Assembly: GCA_027297005.1 (NCBI GenBank)
Contig: JAPUIN010000310.1
Location: forward strand, 1-15,321
Length of the DNA: 15,321 bases
Reading direction: 5' to 3'
From: Acidobacteriota bacterium
Lineage (GTDB): Bacteria > Acidobacteriota > Polarisedimenticolia > Gp22-AA2
Shown here: positions 6,586 through 13,769 of the stretch, piece after piece
Layout: each line of letters starts with the position of its first letter
Position numbering within the stretch: the first letter of the stretch is position 1
Translations under genes and position numbers: made by a program
The notes under the pieces: model-generated
Databases searched by the model: none
What the model was told of the DNA's origin: nothing
The model's input: the letters and a program-made list of their open reading frames with translations, nothing else

Positions 6586-6911
6586 ATCACTCCATGCACT
6601 CCCGGCATCGATCACACCGTGGTGCTAATCCTTTCGTTCTCAATCACCTAAGGGAGTGGATCTCAAGTTCGGAACAGGGTCGGGCTGCCCCTGATCCCCC
6701 TCAAAGCCGCCCGGGCAAGGGTCCAGTTTCCGCACAGGTCGTGATCAGGTTCTGGACAGTCCCCTGGTCATGATTTGGGTATCCTCCAATTACTCAGTAA
6801 GTTGTCCTCGATGTCGCACGCTGAGCATTCTTCAGGGGGGGGTGTACAATCGATGCGCACCGGTGGCGGGTACGAAGCCCTGGGAGCGGCTCGCAGAGGG
6901 GCATCGCTGCC
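6586..6911. other. Non-coding divergent intergenic stretch
   Basis: Between the sigma-54 promoter of the protease operon and the accD promoter I see no convincing gene or RNA. Open frames here run into the flanking genes and have no recognisable product. Notable points are a small palindrome CACCGTGGTG (6615-6624) upstream of the sigma-54 site, a run of eight Gs (6835-6842), and a TACAAT (6845-6850) without a good -35 partner. Confidence 0.55.
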
Positions 6912-6940
6912 TTGACCGGGCCACCCCTGCCCGTTATGAT
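6912..6940 (+). promoter_or_regulatory. Sigma-70-type promoter for accD operon
   Basis: TTGACC (6912-6917) and TATGAT (6935-6940) are separated by an ideal 17 bp. The predicted start, near A6947, leaves a leader of about 38 nt before the accD ATG at 6985. The ribosome site AGGGGA is at 6969-6974. Confidence 0.7.
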
Positions 6941-6984
6941 CCCCGCACATCGCCCGGGGTGAGCCCGCAGGGGACCAGAACCTC

Positions 6985-8007
6985 ATGGAAATTGCGTGGT
7001 TTAAGAAGGCCCGGAAGCCGAAGCAGCCGGTCGAACGGAAGCGGATGCAGGTTCCGGAGGGGCTCTGGGTCAAGTGCAACAGCTGCAAGGAAATCATCTA
7101 TAAAAAGGAAGTCCTCAGAAATGCGAACGTCTGCCCGAAGTGCAATTACCACTTCCGGATCTCTGCGCGCGAGCGCCTCTCGGCGCTGTTCGACGAGGGG
7201 CGTTACCTGGAGTTCGATACCGACATCTACTCGGTCGATCCGCTCAAGTTCAAGGACACCAAGTCGTACAAGGATCGCCTGCGCGACTACCGTGAGCGGA
7301 CCGGCCTGAATGACGCCATCATCAACGCCCGGGGCACTCTCGGCGGGCAGGCGGTGGTGTTGTCGGCCATGGAATATGGCTTCATGGGCGGGTCGATGGG
7401 ATCGGTGGTCGGCGAGAAGGTGACGCGCGCGATCGAACGGGCACTGGAGGAGCGCGTACCACTCGTGGTCGTTTCCTGCTCCGGAGGTGCGCGGATGCAG
7501 GAAGGGATCCTGTCCCTGATGCAAATGGCCAAGATCTCGGCAACGCTCCGCAAGTTGCATGATGCGCGGATCCCTTACATCTCGGTTCTGACCGATCCGA
7601 CGACCGGAGGAGTCACTGCCTCCTACGCCATGCTGGGGGACCTGAACATCGCCGAGCCGAAGGCTCTGATCGGGTTCGCCGGTCCGCGAGTGATCGAGCA
7701 GACGATCCGCGAGACCCTTCCCGACGGCTTTCAGCGATCTGAGTTTCTTCTCGAGAAAGGGATGCTCGATTTCATCGTCGAGCGTCGCGAGTTGCGCGAC
7801 GTTTTGATCCGCTGCCTGAAGTTCATGGCCAACCCGGATCTTCTCTCGGCCTCACCGCCTACGAGCGGGTCGCTCTCCGGATCGGAGCCGGGCGATGGCG
7901 CGCCCCGCCCCGATCCGCCCGCGCCGCGCGAGAGCGCCCGACCCGATGAGCCGGTGCCATTTCCCGGCACCGTCGTCGCCCGCAGACAGTCCCTCTCAAC
8001 CGAATAG
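6985..8007 (+). CDS. accD: Acetyl-CoA carboxylase carboxyltransferase subunit beta
   Basis: AccD pairs with AccA to transfer the carboxyl group from carboxybiotin to acetyl-CoA, making malonyl-CoA for fatty-acid synthesis in the cytoplasm. An N-terminal zinc ribbon has Cys31, Cys34, Cys50 and Cys53 (CNSCK and CPKC). The carboxyltransferase domain (about 65-280) includes GSMGSVVGEK (136-145), SGGARMQEG (166-174) and the oxyanion-forming TGGVTASYAMLGD (207-219). The protein has 340 residues, against roughly 300 in Escherichia coli. The excess is a Pro/Ser/Gly-rich tail from about 283 that is probably disordered. The ATG follows AGGGGA by 10 nt. It is the first gene of a tight operon with an MFS transporter and folC; accD next to folC is a common arrangement. 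Confidence 0.97.
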   Translation: MEIAWFKKARKPKQPVERKRMQVPEGLWVKCNSCKEIIYKKEVLRNANVCPKCNYHFRISARERLSALFDEGRYLEFDTDIYSVDPLKFKDTKSYKDRLRDYRERTGLNDAIINARGTLGGQAVVLSAMEYGFMGGSMGSVVGEKVTRAIERALEERVPLVVVSCSGGARMQEGILSLMQMAKISATLRKLHDARIPYISVLTDPTTGGVTASYAMLGDLNIAEPKALIGFAGPRVIEQTIRETLPDGFQRSEFLLEKGMLDFIVERRELRDVLIRCLKFMANPDLLSASPPTSGSLSGSEPGDGAPRPDPPAPRESARPDEPVPFPGTVVARRQSLSTE

Positions 8008-8012
8008 TCCAG

Positions 8013-9359
8013 ATGCGGGTTTCCGAAAGGCTGGATCGCCTCCCTTTAGGTCGTTTCCATTACAAACTGCTGCTGCTGACCGGACTCGGGTGGTTCTTCG
8101 ACTCGATGGACACCGGGCTCGTCTCCTTCATTCTGCCGCATCTCAAGGACGAGTGGTCCCTCAGGCCCACGCAGATCGGATGGACCGCTACCGGAGCTCT
8201 GCTCGGGATGCTCGTGGGTGGTGCCCTCGCGGGGATACTCTCCGACCGTTACGGCCGCAAGCGGATCTTTCAGGTGACCCTGCTGATCTTCAGCATCGCG
8301 ACGGGTTTGTGCGGACTCGCCTGGAGCTTTACGTCCCTTCTTCTGCTGCGTCTGGTGGTTGGATTCGGGCTCGGCGGCGAGTTGCCGGTGGCGGTTTCTC
8401 TCGTCAGCGAGTTCTCACCTGCGCGCCACCGGGGGCGTCTGGTCGTACTCCTGGAATCGTTCTGGGCGCTCGGGTGGACGGTCGCTCTGGTCATCGGGTA
8501 CCTCCTCGTTTCGTGGTCGGAATCGCGCGGCTCCGCCTTTCCGTGGCGGTTTGCTTTCTTCATCGGGGCACTCCCCGCTTTTTACGTCCTGATCCTGAGG
8601 AGGTCCCTGCCGGAGTCGCCGCGCTATCTCATGTCACGTGGCCGGATCGACGAGGCCGAGGCGACGTTGCGTGCCGTCGAGCGCGACAGCGGGGTGACGA
8701 CCGCTCCCGGCGATCGACTCGAGCCGGATCTCGGCACGGGCCAACCGGCGCGCGTCCGTGATCTGTTCGGCCCGGAGTTCCTGCGCCGCACCACGATGCT
8801 CTGGATCCTCTGGTTCACGATGGCCTACTCGTTCTACGGTATCTTCATCTGGCTTCCCACACTCCTTTACGAACAGGGACTCCCCCTGGCCAAGTCGATT
8901 CGCTTTTCTCTGTTCATCACTCTGGCGCAGTTTCCCGGTTACTTCGCAGCGGCCTATCTGGTGGAAAAGATCGGCCGCAAGGCGACGCTCACGCCGTTCA
9001 TGCTTCTCTGCGCCGTCTCCAGCTTCTTCTTCGGCCTGGCGACCACGCCGTCGACGCTCATCATCTGGGGCTGCATGGTGTCGTTTTTCAATCTCGGCGC
9101 CTGGGGCGTGACCTACGGCTACACGCCGGAGCTATATCCGACGCGCCTGCGCGGCACGGGCATCGGCGCGGCTTCGGCATTCGGCCGACTCGGTGCGATC
9201 CTGGCACCGCTCGTCGTCGGTGTGATCCTCGAGTCATGGGGAGGCGGGTTCCCCGTCATCTTCACCATGTTCGCGGGTGTCCTCATCGTGGGGGCAGTGG
9301 GTGTGATGCTGCTCGGCGAGGAGACCCGCGGACTTACGCTGGAGCAGATCTCCGGCTGA
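8013..9359 (+). CDS. MFS transporter, NiaP-like
   Basis: A 448-aa, 12-helix major facilitator. The first helix carries GLGWFFDSMDTGLVSF (24-39), with acidic residues typical of the sugar/aromatic-acid porter branch. Motif A is GILSDRYGRKR (74-84). GLGGELPVAVSLVSE (119-133) and RGRLVVLLESFWALGW (140-155) follow, and the central loop opens with LPESPRYL (199-206). The second half has PGYFAAAYLVEKIGRK and SFFNLGAWGVTYGYTPELYP. From memory these blocks follow the Bacillus niacin transporter NiaP closely along the whole length, so nicotinate or a similar small aromatic acid is the best guess. Substrate cannot be assigned from sequence in this family. The ATG lies 5 nt after the accD stop and the TGA is 8 nt before folC, so it belongs to that operon. 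Sitting between accD and folC is unusual. Confidence 0.9.
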   Translation: MRVSERLDRLPLGRFHYKLLLLTGLGWFFDSMDTGLVSFILPHLKDEWSLRPTQIGWTATGALLGMLVGGALAGILSDRYGRKRIFQVTLLIFSIATGLCGLAWSFTSLLLLRLVVGFGLGGELPVAVSLVSEFSPARHRGRLVVLLESFWALGWTVALVIGYLLVSWSESRGSAFPWRFAFFIGALPAFYVLILRRSLPESPRYLMSRGRIDEAEATLRAVERDSGVTTAPGDRLEPDLGTGQPARVRDLFGPEFLRRTTMLWILWFTMAYSFYGIFIWLPTLLYEQGLPLAKSIRFSLFITLAQFPGYFAAAYLVEKIGRKATLTPFMLLCAVSSFFFGLATTPSTLIIWGCMVSFFNLGAWGVTYGYTPELYPTRLRGTGIGAASAFGRLGAILAPLVVGVILESWGGGFPVIFTMFAGVLIVGAVGVMLLGEETRGLTLEQISG

Positions 9360-9367
9360 GTGAAACC

Positions 9368-10774
9368 ATGAACTATCGGGAGACGGTCGACTATCTCGAG
9401 TCGCTCGAACCTCACCGGATCCGGCCCGGTCTCGATCGAATCCGCGCACTCCTCGCAAGGCTCGGCGATCCTCACGCCGCGATCCCCTCGATTCTGATCG
9501 GGGGAACGAACGGCAAGGGATCGGTCTCGGCCTATCTCGACGCCATCCTTCACGAGGCAGGAACAAGTGCCGGGCTGTACGTCTCGCCCCATCTGGTCCG
9601 CTTCGAGGAGCGGATCCGCGTTGCCGGGGCACCGATCGGGGAGCACGATGTCGCCGCGCTGGTGACTGAGGTTCGCGACGCCATCGAGGGTATGGAGCGC
9701 GATGGCGGCGAGCGTCCGACCTATTTCGAGGCCACGACCGCCCTTGCATTTCTCCACTTCAGGTGTCGGCGCGTCCCGATCGCGATCCTGGAGGTCGGCA
9801 TGGGTGGCCGCTACGATGCGACGAATGTCGTCGAGCCGCTTGCCTGCGCCATCACACCTGTGGCGATGGATCACATGGAATGGCTGGGGCACTCGCTCAG
9901 TGAGATTGCTGATCAGAAGGCCGGTATCCTGAGGCCCGACACGATCGTCGTCATCGGCCGCCAGCCTCGCGAGGCCGAGGAGGTGATTCGGGCGCAGGCC
10001 GCCCGCGCCGGCGCCCGCCCGATTCACACGAGCGCCTGCCGGATCCGACCTGCCGGAGGGGAGGATCGTTTCGCCGATCCTCCTGTCCTGGATCTCACCA
10101 CGCCGGTCCGTCAGTACGACGGGCTGCGGCTCGCGTTGCGCGGCGGTCACCAGGTCGATAACGCGGCGGCGGCGGTTCTCCTCGCCGAAGCGATCCACGA
10201 GCTTCGCCAGTTGACCATCGATGCCGGCGCGATCGCGCGAGGCCTTGAGCGGGTGAACTGGCCGGGACGGATCGAGATCGTGCCCGGAGAGACGGATCTG
10301 CTTCTCGACGGTGCGCATAATCCGGCTGCGAGCGGCACCCTGGCAACCTACCTGCGCGATCATCATGCCGGGCGCCGCATCGCGCTCGTCTTCGCGGCGA
10401 TGAAGGACAAGCCGATCCCCCAGATGCTCGAGGTTCTGAGTCCCCTGGTGAGCGAGATCATCGTGACACGGCTCCCCGTCGCGCGGGGTGAATCCCCCCT
10501 CGTCCTCTACGATATGGCAACCCGGATCCACCCACGCGTCGTTCGCTCAGACCTCGTCGAGGATGCGCTCGAGATGGGGCGACGCGCCGCCGGCCCCGGC
10601 GGGCTCTGCGTCGTCAGCGGATCGCTCTATCTGGTTGGCGAGATGAAGCGGATCGGGATCGGGGCGCCGGCTTTTCCCCCATCCCCCGACGCCAGACGGC
10701 GACGAGGGCCGGGCTCGGACGCGGCTCCCCTCAGAACCGAAGGCGAAAATCGAAGCCGGAGCGGCTCGACTTGA
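9368..10774 (+). CDS. folC: Bifunctional folylpolyglutamate/dihydrofolate synthase
   Basis: FolC adds glutamate to folates, and in many bacteria also to dihydropteroate, using ATP. The 468-aa protein shows the P-loop GGTNGKGSVSAYL (45-57), YVSPHLVRFEERIRV (71-85), YFEATTALAFLHF (119-131) and EVGMGGRYDATNV (142-154). It also has HMEWLGHSLSEIADQKAGI (169-187), with the probable carbamylated Lys184, and the second-domain NWPGRIEI plus DGAHNPAA (314-321). I place the start at ATG 9368, 8 nt after the MFS stop. An in-frame ATG at 9236 would add 44 residues unlike FolC, lying wholly inside the transporter gene. After the usual ending SGSLYLVGEMKR (about 428) there is a 40-residue Pro/Arg/Ser-rich tail. 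Its last 44 bp overlap the 3' end of the convergent gene. Confidence 0.95.
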   Translation: MNYRETVDYLESLEPHRIRPGLDRIRALLARLGDPHAAIPSILIGGTNGKGSVSAYLDAILHEAGTSAGLYVSPHLVRFEERIRVAGAPIGEHDVAALVTEVRDAIEGMERDGGERPTYFEATTALAFLHFRCRRVPIAILEVGMGGRYDATNVVEPLACAITPVAMDHMEWLGHSLSEIADQKAGILRPDTIVVIGRQPREAEEVIRAQAARAGARPIHTSACRIRPAGGEDRFADPPVLDLTTPVRQYDGLRLALRGGHQVDNAAAAVLLAEAIHELRQLTIDAGAIARGLERVNWPGRIEIVPGETDLLLDGAHNPAASGTLATYLRDHHAGRRIALVFAAMKDKPIPQMLEVLSPLVSEIIVTRLPVARGESPLVLYDMATRIHPRVVRSDLVEDALEMGRRAAGPGGLCVVSGSLYLVGEMKRIGIGAPAFPPSPDARRRRGPGSDAAPLRTEGENRSRSGST

Positions 10775-12368
10775 ACCCCGTCGCCTGCTGCAGGGCGTAG
10801 TCGCTGCTCGAGTAGAACGTCTCGAGCGTCGCGCGCGCCCCCAGCGAGAGGCCGAATCGAGCGTGTGCCGCCAGCACCTTGTCGTTGTTCCCTGCTTCCA
10901 CCCGCATCCCGGCTCCGAGATCGAAGTCCTGTCGGCCGTACGTCCCCTCAATCCTCCAGAAAAGCCGCCGATCACGGTATTCGTCCCAGACGGTGACCGT
11001 CAGCAGTTCCGAATCGAAGCGCAGCGGATCGAAGTACCCGTTGTCGCGATCGGCGTTGAAGGTGCGATAGCGGAGATCGATCAGGGCGCGCACCCCGGGG
11101 TTTGCTGCCCGCAGCGTCCATGTGACCCCCGCGGAGGCGCTCTTGCGGCTGTTGCTGTCGGAGTACGAGCCGTATCCGACCTTCCCCAGCAGCATCCAGG
11201 AAGGGGCCATCTGGTAATCGAGGGAGACCTCCGCCGTGTCGACGCGGATCCCGCGATCGATCAGGACGGCAGTGTCGAGCAGCGCTTCCCGTCCGCTACT
11301 GCCGCTCAACGCCAGCCGCGGACCGACCTCCCAGCGGATGAATCCGCCGCCGATCCCGACCATTCGGGAATCCCCACCGAAGTCCTCCTGCCACGCGGCA
11401 CCCACTCGGGCGTGAAAGGTGAGCGGTCGGATCACGAGCGACGTCAGGCTCCCGACCAGGGTCGCCGCTTCGTTTTTGACCACCCGGCTGAAGCTCCCGA
11501 GAGGAGGCGCCGCCTGATCGCACCGATTTCGATCCTCACAGCGGAACTCCGCGGCGTAGCCGGTGAGCGCGATCCGAATCGTCGTCTGCGGTTCCGCCCG
11601 GAAGGTCGTCGACAGGGCAGCGACATCGACCCGGTTGCCGTCGGCGTCACTGAACCGGAAACCGTCGGCGGTCGCGCGGGGGCGGAGAGTTTCGTGGATC
11701 TCACTCTGCAGCGCCCGCGCCTCGCGGCTGTCGGGATGATCCAGGACGATGTTGTTGATCTGCTCCCGAGCCGATCGATGGAGCCCTTGCCGGTGTCGGA
11801 TCCGCACCATGCCGACGCGCGCCTGGAGGCTGCCGGGGGAGGCCCGCAGGATGTCGTGGTAGAAACGCGAGGCCTCGTCGTACTCCCCCTTCAGGCTGCG
11901 CAGGAGCGCCCGTCCGAGATGGGCCTCGATCCTCGCGACCTTTCTGTCCTGCAGCCCGACGTAAATCGCCTCCGCCTCATCGTATCGACCTCTGAGGCTC
12001 AGGATGCGGGCGAGATCGAGGGACAGTCCGGAATCCTCCGGGGCAAGAGCGATCGCCCTTCTCAAATTGACCCCCGCCCGATCCAACTCACCATCCCGCG
12101 ACTGGAGGAGGGCCAGACGCCGAAGTGCGTGAACGGATGCGGGGTTCCGGCGGACGGCTTCCGCGTACAGATCCCGCGCCCTGGCATGCTCACCGCGATC
12201 GAGCGCTGCATCGGCCTCGTGCAGAAGTTGATCGATTGTGCGATCGTCCGCCCCTCCTGCTTCCGCCGCCGCGACATGCTCTGCGTCCGCGCCCAGGCTT
12301 TTCGATACACCACCAAGTGCGATGAGAGTCGAGATTGTAAGGAGGAGGAGAGGCCGGAGACATGTCAT
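10731..12368 (-). CDS. TPR protein with C-terminal outer-membrane beta-barrel
   Basis: A 545-aa exported protein. A Sec signal (hydrophobic LLLLTISTLIALGG, cleavage likely after about residue 26) leads to TPR repeats at about 42-226, for example ALDRGEHARARDLYAEAVRRNP and RGRYDEAEAIYVGL. The remaining ~310 residues alternate polar and hydrophobic positions with many aromatics and end in FDFRLRF, a typical C-terminal signal for outer-membrane barrel assembly. The layout recalls BcsC/YaiO/PgaA-like proteins, where periplasmic TPRs precede a barrel used in polysaccharide or surface-polymer export. Such a role is inference, and no polysaccharide gene is nearby. A GTG at 12398 would add ten residues. 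I prefer ATG 12368 because it gives a compact signal peptide, but neither start has a strong ribosome site. The gene is transcribed divergently from dprA. Confidence 0.85.
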   Translation of the reverse strand: MTCLRPLLLLTISTLIALGGVSKSLGADAEHVAAAEAGGADDRTIDQLLHEADAALDRGEHARARDLYAEAVRRNPASVHALRRLALLQSRDGELDRAGVNLRRAIALAPEDSGLSLDLARILSLRGRYDEAEAIYVGLQDRKVARIEAHLGRALLRSLKGEYDEASRFYHDILRASPGSLQARVGMVRIRHRQGLHRSAREQINNIVLDHPDSREARALQSEIHETLRPRATADGFRFSDADGNRVDVAALSTTFRAEPQTTIRIALTGYAAEFRCEDRNRCDQAAPPLGSFSRVVKNEAATLVGSLTSLVIRPLTFHARVGAAWQEDFGGDSRMVGIGGGFIRWEVGPRLALSGSSGREALLDTAVLIDRGIRVDTAEVSLDYQMAPSWMLLGKVGYGSYSDSNSRKSASAGVTWTLRAANPGVRALIDLRYRTFNADRDNGYFDPLRFDSELLTVTVWDEYRDRRLFWRIEGTYGRQDFDLGAGMRVEAGNNDKVLAAHARFGLSLGARATLETFYSSSDYALQQATGFKSSRSGFDFRLRF

Positions 12369-12497
12369 TCTGATCGGGTAGATCGGGGTCACCCCCACGT
12401 CCTCGCGACGACGGGAAGGGTCCGCAAAAGCCGGTTGTCAGGAACGCGGGATCGGCCACCGACCGGGCAACCACCGCACCTGCTGGACCGGCGGAAT

Positions 12498-12527
12498 TTT
12501 ATACAGCAAAGCCCCCATGATTGACAA
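12498..12527 (-). promoter_or_regulatory. Sigma-70-type promoter for the TPR/beta-barrel gene
   Basis: The minus strand has TTGTCA (12527-12522), an 18-bp spacer and TATAAA (12503-12498). The predicted start near 12491 gives a leader of about 120 nt. The -35 overlaps that of the divergent dprA promoter. A weaker sigma-54-like alternative (CAGGTGCGGTGGTTGCC, 12482-12466, four mismatches) lies within the leader. Confidence 0.5.
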
Positions 12528-12550
12528 GCACGCCCGGGGTTCGTTATGGT
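12521..12550 (+). promoter_or_regulatory. Sigma-70-type promoter for dprA
   Basis: A consensus TTGACA (12521-12526), an 18-bp spacer and TATGGT (12545-12550) predict transcription from about 12557. This places the in-frame ATG at 12517 upstream of the transcript and supports the GTG at 12583 as the dprA start. Confidence 0.55.
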
Positions 12551-12582
12551 CTCCGGTCACCCGCGTCGGTCATGAGGTCCGT

Positions 12583-13692
12583 GTGTCGCGCTCGGCTCTT
12601 CACTGGGCTGCGCTGAACTTGCGCTGCATCGCTCACCCTGGCTCGCGCAGATCGATCATCATGCGGCGCGGAGAGATAGATAGTGAGTGTGCTCTCCGGC
12701 GAGCGCTGGAAGTCCCTCTCGAGCCGGAGTGGCTTGAGCGCGCCCGGGACGAACTGGAACACGCCCGGCGCTTCGGAGCCCGGCTCGTCACTCTCGAGGA
12801 CGAAGAGTATCCGGCGCTTCTGCGCGCGTCGTCGGATCCTCCACCCGTGCTGTACGTATGGGGCCGGTTACTCCGCGAGGACGCGCTGGCCGTTGCGATC
12901 GTCGGTTCTCGCCGGGCGACTCCCCGTGGAACGCTCCTTGCGGAACGTATCGCCGGTGACCTCGCCGGACGAGGATTCTGTATCGTCAGTGGCCTGGCGC
13001 GCGGGATCGACGCCGCGGGGCACCGCGGGGCGCTTCGTGAGTCGGGACGCACGGTGGCGGTGCTCGGCTCCGGCCTGAATCGGATATACCCCCGTGAGCA
13101 TCAAAAGCTCGCGGAGGCGATCGCCGCGCGGGGGGCCGTGGTGACAGAATTCCCGTTCGGGACGCCGCCGCTGAAGCATCACTTCCCCGAACGGAACAGG
13201 GTGATCGCATGGCTGTCGTGGACGACGATTGTCATCGAGGCGGGACGCGACAGCGGCTCGCTGATTACAGCCAGCCTCGCGACTGACGAGGGCCGCATGG
13301 TGCACGCGATGCCCGGTCCGGTCGACGCGATCGGATCGGAGGGGACGAACGGACTGTTGCGCGCCGGCGCGTTGCTCTGCCGGGGGGCGGACGACGTGCT
13401 GGAAGATCTGGCCCCCTCGATCATCGAGGCGGCCGGGCTCCTTCGGGCAGGCTCGGAGAGGATCGCACCGAGTTCGGCGGGGCGTGGACCGGGCGTGGCC
13501 GGCCTGGAGCCCCCCCAGAGGAGCGTTCTGGAGTGCCTGCAGGGCTCTGGCTCGATGTCGATCGACGATCTCGCCGAGGCCTGTGGAATGCCACCCGGGC
13601 CGCTGCTCGCGGCGCTTCTGGAACTGGAGATCCGGGGGCTGGTGAGGCAGTTTCCGGGGCCTCTTTTCGCGGCCAGGACTTGCAATATTTGA
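12583..13692 (+). CDS. dprA: DNA-processing protein DprA
   Basis: DprA binds incoming single-stranded DNA and loads RecA during natural transformation. The Rossmann-like core (about 85-275 from the GTG start) shows VAIVGSRRATPRG (105-117), IVSGLARGIDAAGHRGAL (134-151), VAVLGSGLNRIYPREH (158-173), FPERNRVIAWLS (201-212) and EAGRDSGSLITASLA (219-233). A C-terminal winged-helix-like segment covers about 310-369 (SMSIDDLAEACGMPPGPLLAALLELEIRG shape). The N-terminal SAM-like domain is short. An ATG at 12517 is in frame, but it sits on the -35 of a predicted promoter, and its 22 extra residues do not look like DprA. GTG 12583, five bases after GAGG and opening SRSALHWAALN, resembles the family's usual start. 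The gene precedes topA with a 77-bp gap, a common pairing. Confidence 0.93.
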   Translation: MSRSALHWAALNLRCIAHPGSRRSIIMRRGEIDSECALRRALEVPLEPEWLERARDELEHARRFGARLVTLEDEEYPALLRASSDPPPVLYVWGRLLREDALAVAIVGSRRATPRGTLLAERIAGDLAGRGFCIVSGLARGIDAAGHRGALRESGRTVAVLGSGLNRIYPREHQKLAEAIAARGAVVTEFPFGTPPLKHHFPERNRVIAWLSWTTIVIEAGRDSGSLITASLATDEGRMVHAMPGPVDAIGSEGTNGLLRAGALLCRGADDVLEDLAPSIIEAAGLLRAGSERIAPSSAGRGPGVAGLEPPQRSVLECLQGSGSMSIDDLAEACGMPPGPLLAALLELEIRGLVRQFPGPLFAARTCNI

Positions 13693-13756
13693 CAGACGAC
13701 CTTATTTATCGAACGATAGTGGCCGTTTGGAGCCACCCGGACGTCGTTTGAGGGTC

Positions 13757-13762
13757 AGGGAG
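13757..13762 (+). promoter_or_regulatory. Ribosome binding site fixing the topA GTG start
   Basis: AGGGAG lies 7 nt before the GTG at 13770. It supports a non-ATG start that opens with the canonical AKSLVIVESPAKAKTI. Confidence 0.75.
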
Positions 13763-13769
13763 AACCGTT

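Noticed and set aside
6845..6850. TACAAT as an alternative accD -10 box
   Set aside because: There is no adequate -35 at 16-18 bp upstream, and TTGACC-N17-TATGAT nearer accD is much better.
9236..9367. Longer FolC start at ATG 9236
   Set aside because: The 44 added residues are Arg/Gly-rich, unlike FolC, and lie entirely inside the MFS gene in another frame. ATG 9368 gives a normal FolC N-terminus right after the MFS stop.
9119..10531. 470-codon minus-strand open frame
   Set aside because: It lies opposite folC and the end of the MFS gene; the product is Arg/Asp-rich without motifs. It is a shadow of folC codon bias.
12415..12480. Second GEMM-like element (GTCCGCAAAAGCCGG with CCGGGCAACC on the plus strand)
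   Set aside because: It only superficially resembles the conserved blocks. The GNRA hairpin and the GGCAAACC strand are missing, and it lies upstream of the predicted dprA start.
10863..12524. 553-codon plus-strand open frame
   Set aside because: It is antisense to the TPR/barrel gene, with no recognisable domain. Long antisense frames are expected at this GC content.
12517..12582. DprA start at ATG 12517
   Set aside because: It sits on the -35 of a likely dprA promoter, so it would be upstream of the transcript. The 22 residues do not resemble DprA, and GTG 12583 has GAGG at suitable spacing.
13707..13718. Palindrome TATCGAACGATA between dprA and topA
   Set aside because: It has only 5-bp arms with no T-tract, too short for a terminator, and no regulator is known for it.
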